A stretch of DNA of 64,000 bases. Origin: Bacteriovoracaceae bacterium UBA3083 (GTDB lineage Bacteria > Bdellovibrionota > Bacteriovoracia > Bacteriovoracales > Bacteriovoracaceae). Positions 15,157 through 23,771 of the stretch are shown one piece after another. Within the stretch, counting starts at the first letter, position 1, and every line of letters starts with the position of its first letter. The notes beneath the pieces were generated by a model that saw only the letters and a list, made by a program, of their open reading frames with translations, was not told the DNA's origin and ran no database searches. The translations under genes and the position numbers were made by a program. The stretch lies in the NCBI GenBank assembly GCA_002366565.1, contig DFBJ01000003.1, positions 273,956 through 337,955 on the forward strand. The letters are read 5' to 3'.

Positions 15157-16637
15157 TGAGACTTATAAGTTCAATTTTTATATTCATGATTTCTATAAAT
15201 TGCTTTTCTCAACAAGGAAAAAATATTCCTGAAAAAAAGGTTGAGGTTGTACTGGGGATAGATCATGTTGAAAAAGTTGACTTTGCTCCATCTACTAAGG
15301 TTCAAGTTGGTAATGACACAATTTTAAATCATGTGATTATTCCCCAAAAAAGAGAGATTACATTTAAAGGACTAAAACCTGGTCAGACTTCTGTAATTAT
15401 TCGAAATACAGTAGGGGATATAAAGGCAAAGTTTCTAGTTAATATAACTGCTACAGATCAATCTAAAGTCGTACAAGAGTTAAAAGAATTTCTAGGCGAT
15501 GTAGAGGGTCTAGAGATCGGAATTAAGGGGAACAAAGTCTATGTTGGTGGGGAGATTGTTGTTCCTTCCGATATCGGTAAAGTCATTGTCGTTTTAGGCG
15601 GATATCCTGACGTTGTTCAACTTGTTGAACTCTCTCCTCAAACTCAGAGAGTTATTGCAAAGAATATGCAAAAAGAAATTCAAAAAAGTAATATGCCTGA
15701 TGTTACAGTTCGTGTTGCTAATGGACTATTTATGCTCGAGGGCGTTGTAAGTTCAGATGTTGATAAGACAAGAGCAGAGCAAATTGCAGCTGTCTATGTT
15801 CCAGATATGATTCAAAATCTTGCAAGGCGTACAGAGGCAGTAAAGGCGGCAGAAAAAGACATTATTCAAAACTTTATTAGTGTGAACGCTAAGAAAAAGC
15901 CTGCACCAATTCCTAAGTTGATAAAGATTTCAGCACAATTTGTAGAGCTTACAAAAGATTATAATAAAATTTTTGGATTCAAGTGGGAGCCTGTTCTTGC
16001 TGGTGGTGGTGGAACCATTAGTGTTGGAAAGGGAACTGATGGTGGAGTTACAAGTTCTTCGAGTGGAACTCTTGCTGGAACAATATCTAATTTATTCCCA
16101 CGACTTGCCTCAGCTAAAAGTGCTGGTTACGCAAGAGTTATTCAGTCTGGTGTAATTATAACTAAAGATAAGATTGCTAGTAAGCTTGTTAAGAAAAGTG
16201 AGAAGCCATTTGCAATTGGAACTGGAGAGTTTGTTAGAAGTGAAAGTGCAAGTGCAGGTTTTGACCTTGCAATAACTCCAACAATTCTTCCCCAAGAGAA
16301 AATTGATCTTAGTATGGGAATAACAGTTAGTGCAAATGTTGGTGATCCTCCCGAAACAACTTCTAATACTATCCAAACAGCATTGGTCGTAAAAAGTAAA
16401 GAGAGTGCTGTTGTTGGTGGTGTGGTCGTGAATAAGTCATCCACGGATTTTGATAGAAACCCTCCTGGAGGTGTGGATGAAGTTGAAGATGGAAACACTT
16501 TATTTTCATTTGTGAAATCAAAAGCCTATTTAACAAATAAATCTCAGTTCGTAGTATTTGTAACACCAGAGATAATAGAGTCTGCGTCTACAGGAACTGA
16601 AGAAATTAAACGTAAGTTTAGAAGTAGAAGAAGATAA
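15156..16637 (+). CDS. cpaC: Tad secretin CpaC/RcpA
   Basis: A 493-residue outer-membrane secretin through which the Flp pilus exits. Signal peptide MRLISSIFIFMISINCFS precedes Gln-Gln. Residues 25-110 form the N-terminal pilus/BON-like domain, repeated around 180-220 (VTVRVANGLFMLEGVVSS). The secretin core runs from KISAQFVELTKDYNKIFGFKW to the final VFVTPEII strand. The Gly/Ser-rich segment near residues 285-310 is the gate region. ATG chosen over an adjacent TTG because it overlaps the cpaB stop (TGATG). The C-terminal KRKFRSRRR tail is unusually basic. Confidence 0.9.
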   Translation: MRLISSIFIFMISINCFSQQGKNIPEKKVEVVLGIDHVEKVDFAPSTKVQVGNDTILNHVIIPQKREITFKGLKPGQTSVIIRNTVGDIKAKFLVNITATDQSKVVQELKEFLGDVEGLEIGIKGNKVYVGGEIVVPSDIGKVIVVLGGYPDVVQLVELSPQTQRVIAKNMQKEIQKSNMPDVTVRVANGLFMLEGVVSSDVDKTRAEQIAAVYVPDMIQNLARRTEAVKAAEKDIIQNFISVNAKKKPAPIPKLIKISAQFVELTKDYNKIFGFKWEPVLAGGGGTISVGKGTDGGVTSSSSGTLAGTISNLFPRLASAKSAGYARVIQSGVIITKDKIASKLVKKSEKPFAIGTGEFVRSESASAGFDLAITPTILPQEKIDLSMGITVSANVGDPPETTSNTIQTALVVKSKESAVVGGVVVNKSSTDFDRNPPGGVDEVEDGNTLFSFVKSKAYLTNKSQFVVFVTPEIIESASTGTEEIKRKFRSRRR

Positions 16638-18877
16638 TGGCCGGACATATAATTACAATTATTGGTGGAAAAGGTGGACAAGGTAAGTCTCAGATTGCTG
16701 CGAACTTAGCCTTTGCCTATGCTGCTGAATCAAGATCTAAAGTTCTTCTTCTAGACTTTGATAAGAAAGCGAGTGGAGATCAGAACTTTATCACAGGAAT
16801 AAAGTCTCGAAAGACAGTAAAAGATCTTTCCGAGTTCTCTGGAGCTATAGATCCAAGATCTATTATGCAATTTGTTACAGCTCACCCAGCTGGTGTGAGT
16901 TATATCGGTATGCCAAGTGATCCTACTGCAAGTGAGAGTATCAATGCAGATGGATTAGGAAAGACTTTAAAAGCAATCACTAATATTTATCCACTTACAA
17001 TAATAGATGCTGGAAGTGAGATGAATGATCTCGCAGCTAAGGCCTTAGAGTTTTCAACAATGATTTTTCTTGTTGTGACTCCTGATATTTTAGCTTTAAA
17101 CCAAACAAAAAGATTATATTCAGATTTAGTTACTATGATGTTCCCTAAAGACATGATGCAAGTAATTTTAAATCAACATCAAAAGGGTCATCCTGTAACA
17201 CCTGAGGTCGTAGGTAAAGCTATGGGAAAACTCCCATTTGCTAATATTCCAAAAGATGATCAGACATGTGTGATGGCACTGAATCAAAAGAAACCAGTTA
17301 TGCTCATTGCAAAGAAAAGTAACTTTGCAAAAGGGATAATTGAATGTTCCCGTAAAATAATTCAAAAAAATATTCTAAAATCTCTTGCTAAATTAAATAA
17401 ACCCACAGATGTAGGGGCAAAGAAAGATAGCTCGGGGCAGATGGATGGTAAGGCGAAGAATGCTTGGACAGAGTTAAAGTCAAGAATTCATAAATCTCTT
17501 GTAGATGAAATGGATTTAAAGAACTCTGACGATAATGATCCTAAGGCCTCAATTATTATGCGTGAGCAGACCAAGAAAATGGTCGTAGAACTCTTGAGTA
17601 AAGAAGATACTAAAAGTGTTTTTCAATCAAGAGAAGATATGAATCGAATAGTAAAAGAGATTCTAGATGAAGCTCTTGGTCTAGGACCTTTAGAAGATCT
17701 TTTAGCAGATAAAGATTGTTCTGAAATTATGGTAGTTGGACCAGATAAAATATTTTATGAAAAAGATGGAAAGGTAAAAAAATCAGAGATTACATTTACT
17801 AATGATAGACAAGTTCTCAATGTTATTGAAAGAATTGTTGCTCCTATCGGTAGACGTATTGATGAGAAAACTCCTTATGTTGATGCGAGACTTAAAGACG
17901 GCTCTAGAGTTCATGCAATCATTCCACCATCAGCTTTAGATGGTTGTTGTATTACGATAAGAAAGTTCCCTGAAGAAGTCGTTACGTATAAAGATTATAT
18001 TAGATGGGGTTCTTTGACTCAAAGTATGGCCGACTTCTTAAGAATTGCTGTTGAAGGTCATCGAAATATTGTTGTAAGTGGTGGTACAGGTTCAGGTAAG
18101 ACAACACTTATAAATATTCTTGGAGGCTTCATTCCCGCCAATGAACGTATTATTACTTGTGAGGATTCGGCAGAGCTAAACTTTCCTCAAGACCACGTAG
18201 TTCGTCTTGAAACACGTCCACCTTCTCTTGAAGGAGATGGAGAAATTGATATTAGGTGTCTTGTTAAGCAAACCCTAAGGATGAGACCTGAAAGAATTGT
18301 TGTTGGTGAGTGTCGTGGTGGTGAAACGCTAGATATGCTTCAAGCAATGGGTACTGGTCATGATGGCTCAATGACTACAGTTCACTCTAACAATCCTAGA
18401 GAATGTATTGGTAGACTTGAAACCCTTGTTCAATATGCAGGGGCTGGGATTAGTCCAAAAGCAATTAGAGAAATGATTGCAAACTCTGTTCATATGATTA
18501 TTCAACAAAAGAGATTAGATGATGGGTCTAGAAAGATGACTCACATTTCTGAGATTGGAGGAATCCAGGGAGAGGTAATTACTCTTCAGGATATCTTCTT
18601 ATTTCAACAAAGAGATATAGATAAAAATGGGAAGATCATAGGGGAGTTTCAAGCAACCGGGTTCATTCCAAAGTTTATCGAGATTCTAGAGAGGAAAGGT
18701 TATAACGTACCTCGAGGGTTATTTACAAATAATACTGGAGAGAAAAAAGGTGGTGGTTCAACACCTCCTCCGGCTTCTGGAGGTGGGGGAAAATCTCCTA
18801 GTGCTAACGATGGCAAACCAAGACCAAAGCAGAGACCAAGTGGTCAAGGTAAACCAGTAAAGAAGAGGCCTAGTTAA
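16637..18877 (+). CDS. cpaF: CpaE-CpaF fusion: Tad localisation and motor ATPase
   Basis: A 746-residue fusion of two proteins normally encoded separately. Residues 1-250 are a MinD/ParA-like CpaE/TadZ ATPase with deviant Walker A GGKGGQGKSQIAAN near the N-terminus and LLLDFDKKAS; the usual N-terminal receiver-like domain of CpaE is missing. After a charged linker (about 260-300), residues 300-690 are the CpaF/TadA secretion ATPase: VVSGGTGSGKTTLINIL (Walker A), the Asp box CEDSAELNFPQ, the Walker B region RPERIVVGECRGGE and the His box MTTVHSNN. The final 50 residues are Gly/Pro/Lys-rich and disordered. The frame is continuous with no internal start needed. It starts on the last base of cpaC and ends on the first base of tadB. 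Confidence 0.9.
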   Translation: MAGHIITIIGGKGGQGKSQIAANLAFAYAAESRSKVLLLDFDKKASGDQNFITGIKSRKTVKDLSEFSGAIDPRSIMQFVTAHPAGVSYIGMPSDPTASESINADGLGKTLKAITNIYPLTIIDAGSEMNDLAAKALEFSTMIFLVVTPDILALNQTKRLYSDLVTMMFPKDMMQVILNQHQKGHPVTPEVVGKAMGKLPFANIPKDDQTCVMALNQKKPVMLIAKKSNFAKGIIECSRKIIQKNILKSLAKLNKPTDVGAKKDSSGQMDGKAKNAWTELKSRIHKSLVDEMDLKNSDDNDPKASIIMREQTKKMVVELLSKEDTKSVFQSREDMNRIVKEILDEALGLGPLEDLLADKDCSEIMVVGPDKIFYEKDGKVKKSEITFTNDRQVLNVIERIVAPIGRRIDEKTPYVDARLKDGSRVHAIIPPSALDGCCITIRKFPEEVVTYKDYIRWGSLTQSMADFLRIAVEGHRNIVVSGGTGSGKTTLINILGGFIPANERIITCEDSAELNFPQDHVVRLETRPPSLEGDGEIDIRCLVKQTLRMRPERIVVGECRGGETLDMLQAMGTGHDGSMTTVHSNNPRECIGRLETLVQYAGAGISPKAIREMIANSVHMIIQQKRLDDGSRKMTHISEIGGIQGEVITLQDIFLFQQRDIDKNGKIIGEFQATGFIPKFIEILERKGYNVPRGLFTNNTGEKKGGGSTPPPASGGGGKSPSANDGKPRPKQRPSGQGKPVKKRPS

Positions 18878-19767
18878 TGAGTTTCTTTATTGCATTAATT
18901 GGTAAGTCTGGTGTTATTGGATTAATAGGAATCGCGTTATTCCTGCTATGCTATAAGCATTCCCAAGGAATCTTTAATTGGATTGAAAATCAGACCTTTG
19001 GAACTAGAACATATATTATGGAAAAGCTGGAGCTTCTCTTTATAGAAATTCCAGAAGAGAAGATTACATACGCTCTCCTTGGTTGTTCCGTTGGGCTTGG
19101 TTGTTTTATGTTCCTCTTTTTTGGAATATTAGGGCAGTGGGTTTTAGGTTTTATCTTAGGTTTATTCTTTGGTTTTATTGGTTTTAAAATACCTAAGCCT
19201 CTTATAAATTATCTCGTTGAAAGAAGAATAAATGAATACTCAGGCCAGATGGTAGATGCTCTAACTCTATTATCAAACGGAATTAGGGCGGGGTTATCCG
19301 TTCCTCAAGCTATTGGAATGGTTGTAGATGAAATGCCTGCACCAGTTTCACAAGAATTTAATATGATTTTGCAACAGAATAGAATTGGTGTTCCCCTGGA
19401 GGAGTGCTTCGATAACCTCTCAAAAAGAATACCTACTGAAGATAACGATATGTTTGTTTCCTCTATTAATATCCTAAGAGAGACCGGTGGTAACCTTGCT
19501 GAAGTCTTTGATACTATTGTTGATGTTATTAGGGAGAGGGTTAGACTAAAGCAAAAAATTGATACGTTTACAGCTCAAGGAATGTTTCAAGGAGCTACCA
19601 TCTTTCTCATGCCATATGGGATTGGCCTTATCTACTTCATCTCTGATCCAGAGTCAATAAAACCTATGTTTACTCATCCCCTTGGAATTGTGCTTACTTT
19701 AGCGGCGCTTGCTTTTGACTTTGCTGGTGGGTTTGTCATTCTAAAGATCGTAAAAATAAAGGTTTAG
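18877..19767 (+). CDS. tadB: Tad inner-membrane platform protein TadB-like
   Basis: A 296-residue type II secretion F-domain protein with about four membrane helices (residues 5-25, 60-105 as a double segment, and two at the C-terminus). The cytoplasmic F domain holds MVDALTLLSNGIRAGLSVPQAIGM and FVSSINILRETGGNLAEVFD, both hallmarks of TadB/TadC. Tad systems normally need two such proteins, but no TadC follows: the next gene is an RHS-like protein. It starts on the last base of the CpaE-CpaF gene (TAATG). Confidence 0.88.
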   Translation: MSFFIALIGKSGVIGLIGIALFLLCYKHSQGIFNWIENQTFGTRTYIMEKLELLFIEIPEEKITYALLGCSVGLGCFMFLFFGILGQWVLGFILGLFFGFIGFKIPKPLINYLVERRINEYSGQMVDALTLLSNGIRAGLSVPQAIGMVVDEMPAPVSQEFNMILQQNRIGVPLEECFDNLSKRIPTEDNDMFVSSINILRETGGNLAEVFDTIVDVIRERVRLKQKIDTFTAQGMFQGATIFLMPYGIGLIYFISDPESIKPMFTHPLGIVLTLAALAFDFAGGFVILKIVKIKV

Positions 19768-19855
19768 CTAGTTAGTTAAATTATTTTAAAGTTCTATATC
19801 CAAAGTACCGATATAATATACGAGAGAATTATAGTGCTCAAAAAAGGATTAATAC

Positions 19856-21484
19856 ATGAAGCTTGTTAAATTACTCCTATTATTATTTTTAATTCCTGCC
19901 ACAGCTTTTGGTGGAGTTAATCTTAAGAACGGAAACTTCTACATTTCGTACACAGACATTATCGTGCCTGGTGGAGGTCATGATCTTGAAATTGTAAGGA
20001 CGTACAATTCTAAATCTACTGAAAAAGGTTGGTTTGGTTTTGGTTGGGGTTCTGACTATGAAACATTTCTGACAGTTTCGGCTGATGGTTCTGTTATTGT
20101 TCATGAGAACGGTAGTGGTGCTAATACTAGATTTGTTCCTAAAGAAGCAGTAGATCCTGTTGCAGCAGCTCAAAGAATCATTGAAGCAATGAGAAAGAGA
20201 ACTTCTGTTACAGAACAAGTCGCAAAATCTTTAAAGGTTAAGCTGGCTAATGATGCTGAATTAAGACAAGCCTATGCTAGAAAGTTTAGTGTAAAAGCAC
20301 AGCTTGCAAATGGAACAGTTCTTTATTCAAACACAAGAGGTCTTCAGCAAGTACATAAAACTAGAGATGGGTTCAAGCGTGTTTATAATGACGGTAAGGT
20401 TCAATTCTTTAATAAGGATGGAAAACTCGCTAAAATTAAAGACAAGCACGGGTATACTATTTCTTTTGAATACAAGAATGGTAACCTTCTTAAAATCAAA
20501 GATTCTCAGGCCAAGCAACTATTCTTTGATTGGTTTCAAAATGGTAGAATTAAGAGTATTTCTTCTACAGCAAATAAGAAGACAGCTTATAAGTTCGAAG
20601 GTGATGATCTTGTTGAATCAACAGATGTTGCTGGAAATACGTTCAAATACTCATATGATGCAAATCATAACATGAAGTCAATTAGCTACTCAGATAAGTC
20701 AAAAATGGAGATCAATTATACTCCTAGAACGCAATTTGTTGAGTCTGTTAAAAGTAGAAGTGGTGACTTAACAAGCTATAAGTATGATTCAAATCCTAAG
20801 AACCCTGACTTTCACTATTGGACAATTGTTACTAAGAAATCTCCAAATGGTAAGTCTGTATCTAACAGATATGAGTACGAAATCAAAGCAAGACCAGATG
20901 GTTCTCAGTATACATATAGAATCTTAACAAAGATTAATAACCTTAAGACTGAGACTATTTACTCTGAATGTTGTTCACTTCCGCTTAAAATTACAAGAGG
21001 AAATCACGTAACATCTTTTGAGTATAACGATAAAGGTTTGCTGACTAAGAAAACATCTACTAAGGGTGACTATATTGAACTTTCTTATCACAAGAAGTTT
21101 AACAAGATTACTAAAGTAGTTAATAAGAAAGGTTGGACGAACTTTAAGTATGACGAGAAAAGTGGAAACTTAGCTAAAGCTGATAATAGCTTTGGTAAAT
21201 CTGTTCTACTTATCTATGACAGAAAAGGTCGTATAACTAAGATGCATGACTATGATAAGAACACTAAGAAAAAGAGATCACTATCATTTGTCTACAATGC
21301 TCAAGGTAAACCAGTTGAAATCAAAATGGACAATATTGGGAAAATCAATGTTCAGTATGACAACTATGGTGAGATCAAGAAAGTTGAATCTAAGGCCGGA
21401 CATAAAATGGCCCTACAGGTTACACAAGCTTTTCAATCGCTATTAGCAATTGTTAAACCAGCAGGTGTTAATCTTAATCTATAA
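19856..21484 (+). CDS. secreted YD-repeat (RHS-like) protein without toxin domain
   Basis: A 542-residue exported protein. Signal peptide MKLVKLLLLLFLIPATAFG. Residues 20-80 match the RHS N-terminal domain (DUF6531-like): VPGGGHDLEIVRTYNSKS and GWFGFGWGSDYE. Residues 180-520 carry degenerate YD repeats such as DLVESTDVAGNTFKYSYDANHN and GNLAKADNSFGKSV. It stops soon after KAGHKMALQ, with neither the RHS core-end motif nor a variable toxic C-terminus. Lys/Ser-rich composition. A -10-like TATAAT is at 19812-19817. It may be a surface or periplasmic shell protein; function unknown. Confidence 0.75.
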   Translation: MKLVKLLLLLFLIPATAFGGVNLKNGNFYISYTDIIVPGGGHDLEIVRTYNSKSTEKGWFGFGWGSDYETFLTVSADGSVIVHENGSGANTRFVPKEAVDPVAAAQRIIEAMRKRTSVTEQVAKSLKVKLANDAELRQAYARKFSVKAQLANGTVLYSNTRGLQQVHKTRDGFKRVYNDGKVQFFNKDGKLAKIKDKHGYTISFEYKNGNLLKIKDSQAKQLFFDWFQNGRIKSISSTANKKTAYKFEGDDLVESTDVAGNTFKYSYDANHNMKSISYSDKSKMEINYTPRTQFVESVKSRSGDLTSYKYDSNPKNPDFHYWTIVTKKSPNGKSVSNRYEYEIKARPDGSQYTYRILTKINNLKTETIYSECCSLPLKITRGNHVTSFEYNDKGLLTKKTSTKGDYIELSYHKKFNKITKVVNKKGWTNFKYDEKSGNLAKADNSFGKSVLLIYDRKGRITKMHDYDKNTKKKRSLSFVYNAQGKPVEIKMDNIGKINVQYDNYGEIKKVESKAGHKMALQVTQAFQSLLAIVKPAGVNLNL

Positions 21485-21522
21485 AAGCCAATTAATATTG
21501 GCACTAGATGCTATAGGCTTTT
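21483..21522 (+). terminator. terminator of YD-repeat gene
   Basis: AAAAGCC (overlapping the stop codon) pairs with GGCTTTT at 21516-21522, with an inner CCAAT/ATTGG stem. The T-run is short (four), so strength is moderate. Confidence 0.55.
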
Positions 21523-21540
21523 AGTTATTTGAGTTAGATT

Positions 21541-21568
21541 TTGAAAAAAAAATAAATAAGCGTATAAT
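21541..21568 (+). promoter_or_regulatory. sigma70-type promoter of small secreted protein gene
   Basis: TTGAAA (21541-21546) and TATAAT (21563-21568) are 16 bases apart, with the start codon 27 bases further on. Confidence 0.6.
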
Positions 21569-21595
21569 AAAAATAGATAAAGTTAGGAGAATAAC

Positions 21596-21784
21596 ATGAA
21601 AAAATTAATAGCAGTTTTGCTAGTCCTAGGTTTCACAATGCCAGTCATGGCTGCTGAAGGCGAAATGAGTGAAGATAACGTTAAATGCGAAGAGATCTTT
21701 CAAGGTCAAGGCAATAAAGGTGTGATAGCTCCTCCTAGCGAAGAGAGACCTAATAAAGGTCCTAAAAGTGATCATGAATCTTAA
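21596..21784 (+). CDS. small secreted one-cysteine protein 1
   Basis: A 62-residue protein. Signal peptide MKKLIAVLLVLGFTMPVMA, cleaved before Ala-Glu-Gly. The mature 42 residues are hydrophilic with a single Cys (NVKCEEI) and end in HES. TTAGGAGA precedes the ATG, and a strong terminator follows, so it is a monocistronic unit. It resembles the two paralogous small proteins downstream in size, signal peptide, single early cysteine and charged tail, but lacks their NQSTQAR motif. No known family recognised. Confidence 0.7.
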   Translation: MKKLIAVLLVLGFTMPVMAAEGEMSEDNVKCEEIFQGQGNKGVIAPPSEERPNKGPKSDHES

Positions 21785-21810
21785 TCGTTAACAATTAATA
21801 GTTAATCAGT

Positions 21811-21838
21811 AAGCCTAGACTTCGGTCTAGGCTTTTTT
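21811..21838 (+). terminator. strong intrinsic terminator
   Basis: AAGCCTAGAC and GTCTAGGCTT form a perfect 10-bp stem with a TTCG tetraloop, ending in a run of six T. Confidence 0.93.
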
Positions 21839-21915
21839 ATTTTGTTTACTTCTTAATCAATGTCAAAAAAGTAGTCTATTTCTCAACAGTAAGTCCTTAA
21901 AATAATGATCAATTT

Positions 21916-21933
21916 TTGGCATGTATCCTGCTT
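21916..21933 (+). promoter_or_regulatory. sigma54-type (-24/-12) promoter
   Basis: TTGGCATGTATCCTGCTT has the invariant GG (21918-21919) and GC (21930-21931) separated by exactly 10 bases and agrees with the TTGGCAC-N5-TTGCW consensus at most positions. The gene start lies about 30 bases downstream. It is preceded by a T-run, which is common at sigma54 sites. Confidence 0.7.
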
Positions 21934-21962
21934 ATACTTAGGTACACACATGGGAGAAATAT

Positions 21963-22157
21963 ATGAAAAAACTAATTACTATTACAGTTCTATCACTACT
22001 ATCAATTTCAAGCTTTGCCAGCGTTGGAGAAAGCTCTACCGAATGTCTTATGAACCAGTCTACGCAAGCTAGAGTTTCTGGGAAGAAGGAAGTCGCACAG
22101 AATATAGATGTTAGAGAGTCTGAGAAGGCCGCTAAGACTACTACACGTGAACAATAG
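21963..22157 (+). CDS. small secreted protein 2 (SVGES-NQSTQAR family)
   Basis: A 64-residue protein. Signal peptide MKKLITITVLSLLSISSFA, then SVGESSTECLMNQSTQAR and a charged 27-residue tail. The mature part is 45 residues with one Cys. The block SVGES-x-T-x-C-x-x-NQSTQAR recurs in the gene at 23772, so this is a small paralogous family. A sigma54-type promoter lies 30-47 bases upstream, and an intrinsic terminator follows. The lone Cys suggests a disulfide-linked dimer or mixed disulfide. Function unknown. Confidence 0.75.
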   Translation: MKKLITITVLSLLSISSFASVGESSTECLMNQSTQARVSGKKEVAQNIDVRESEKAAKTTTREQ

Positions 22158-22174
22158 ACTCCTTGTCAGATAAT

Positions 22175-22212
22175 GCAGACAAAGCCGTTCTAAGGCCTTG
22201 TTTGCCTTTTTT
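22175..22212 (+). terminator. intrinsic terminator
   Basis: GCAGACAAAGCC and GGCCTTGTTTGC form a 12-bp stem with one mismatch and one G-T pair around a 7-base loop, followed by C and six T. Confidence 0.85.
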
Positions 22213-22261
22213 CTTGTGAGTATATAGATGGTATAATTTTAATAAAAAAATTAGGACTTCT

Positions 22262-23644
22262 ATGTATCAACAAAATATCCAAGATATAGTACAGCTTCAA
22301 AGAGATAAATATAGAGAGAACTCATATATTGAGTTTCAGAAAAGAATTGAACTTTTGACTAAAGTTCAAGATGCTATAATCAAATATGAAAAAGAAATCT
22401 TAAACTCTCTTTTTCTTGATTTAGGTAAGCCTGTATATGAGGCGCAACTTTCTGAAGTCATCTTCGTTCAAAATGAAATTAGATCTATAAAGAAAAACTT
22501 AAAAAAGTGGATGAAAAAGAAGAAGGTGAAAACTCCTCTTATTCACTTTCCAGCAAAAAGCTTTATTCAAAGTGAAGCCTATGGAAGTGTCCTTATTATT
22601 GCTCCCTGGAATTATCCTTTTCAATTACTCTTTTCTCCAATGATTGGGGCCATCGCCGCAGGAAATAGAGTGGTACTTAAGCCGAGTGAGATTTCTGAAA
22701 ATACATCTCATCTAGTAAAGAAGATGATTGATGAAGTCTTTGATAAGGAGTATGTCGCTTGTATTGAAGGAGGAGTGAAGGAGACAACTGAACTTCTAGA
22801 TAGTCACTTTGACTATATTTTCTATACTGGAAATTCCCATGTCGGTCGTATCGTAATGGAAAAGGCTTCAAAGAATTTAACTCCTGTTACTCTCGAGTTA
22901 GGAGGGAAGAGTCCTACTTTTGTCTTTGGGAATTCTGATCTTGACTTAGTTGCAAAGAGAATTATTTCGGGGAAATTCTTTAATGCTGGCCAAACCTGTA
23001 TCGCTCCTGATTATATTCTTGTCGATGAAGATAAGTATGAAGAACTTGTTGATAAACTTATAAATTATATAGAGAAATTCTATGGGGAAGTACCGTCAAA
23101 AAGTAAGGATTATGGAAGGATAATAAATGAATCTCACTTCAATAGACTCCTATCTCTCATAGAGACAGATAGCCTTCTTTGTGGAGGGAATATATCTAGT
23201 GAGAATAAGTTCATTCCCCCAACTCTAGTTAGTGCAAAAGAAGGGGATCAATGTATGAAAGATGAAATATTTGGTCCAATTCTTCCTATTATGAAGATGG
23301 AGAATTTAAAATCAGCAATAGACTATGTTGTTAAGGGTGAGAAGCCACTAGCGATGTATATATTCTCAAATGATAGTAAGGTTCAAGAAGCAATTCTCAA
23401 TAGAGTGAGTGCTGGAGGCGTTACAGTAAATGATACCTTAATGCATATTACAAATGAGCACTTACCTTTTGGAGGTGTTGGTACAAGTGGTATGGGGTCA
23501 TACCATGGTAAGAATTCATTTGATCTATTCTCTCATCAGAAATCAGTTTTTAAGGCGTCTACGGTGATGGATCTACCAGTGAAGTATCCTCCTTATTTTG
23601 GAAAAATAGGTCTTGTTAGGTGGCTTATGAGGTTTTTTGGCTAA
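22262..23644 (+). CDS. aldehyde dehydrogenase (class 3-like)
   Basis: A 460-residue NAD(P)-dependent aldehyde dehydrogenase of the short ALDH3 type, likely a fatty or aromatic aldehyde oxidiser. Catalytic Cys246 is in FNAGQTCIAPD, general base Glu212 in LELGGKSP, and the Asn of APWNYPF is about residue 117. The C-terminus ends in RWLMRFFG after FDLFSHQKSVF, with a hydrophobic tail that may associate with membrane, as in eukaryotic ALDH3A2. A TATAAT at 22232-22237 and AGGA before the ATG give its own promoter and ribosome site. It lies between the two small sigma54-driven paralogues. Confidence 0.93.
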   Translation: MYQQNIQDIVQLQRDKYRENSYIEFQKRIELLTKVQDAIIKYEKEILNSLFLDLGKPVYEAQLSEVIFVQNEIRSIKKNLKKWMKKKKVKTPLIHFPAKSFIQSEAYGSVLIIAPWNYPFQLLFSPMIGAIAAGNRVVLKPSEISENTSHLVKKMIDEVFDKEYVACIEGGVKETTELLDSHFDYIFYTGNSHVGRIVMEKASKNLTPVTLELGGKSPTFVFGNSDLDLVAKRIISGKFFNAGQTCIAPDYILVDEDKYEELVDKLINYIEKFYGEVPSKSKDYGRIINESHFNRLLSLIETDSLLCGGNISSENKFIPPTLVSAKEGDQCMKDEIFGPILPIMKMENLKSAIDYVVKGEKPLAMYIFSNDSKVQEAILNRVSAGGVTVNDTLMHITNEHLPFGGVGTSGMGSYHGKNSFDLFSHQKSVFKASTVMDLPVKYPPYFGKIGLVRWLMRFFG

Positions 23645-23713
23645 AACTTATACAGTGTTAATAATTTCTACAGTGTTAAAACCTCTAACTTCTTAATATT
23701 ACATATCTTATTT

Positions 23714-23731
23714 TTGGCATACTTAGTGCAT
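23714..23731 (+). promoter_or_regulatory. sigma54-type (-24/-12) promoter
   Basis: TTGGCATACTTAGTGCAT has GG at 23716-23717 and GC at 23728-23729 with exactly 10 bases between. Like the sibling site near 21916 it reads TTTTTGGCAT at the -24 box. The start codon follows about 40 bases downstream. Confidence 0.7.
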
Positions 23732-23771
23732 TAATATTAGTAACTAACAATATTGTCCTCGGGAGGGATTT

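Noticed and set aside
15973..16566. Several short frames on both strands within cpaC
   Set aside because: They run inside the Gly/Ser/Val-rich secretin region on repetitive codons; cpaC itself is continuous and well conserved.
21485..21530. TTGGCACTAGATGCTATA as a third sigma54 site
   Set aside because: GG and GC are only 8 bases apart, not 10, and the segment is part of a terminator stem.
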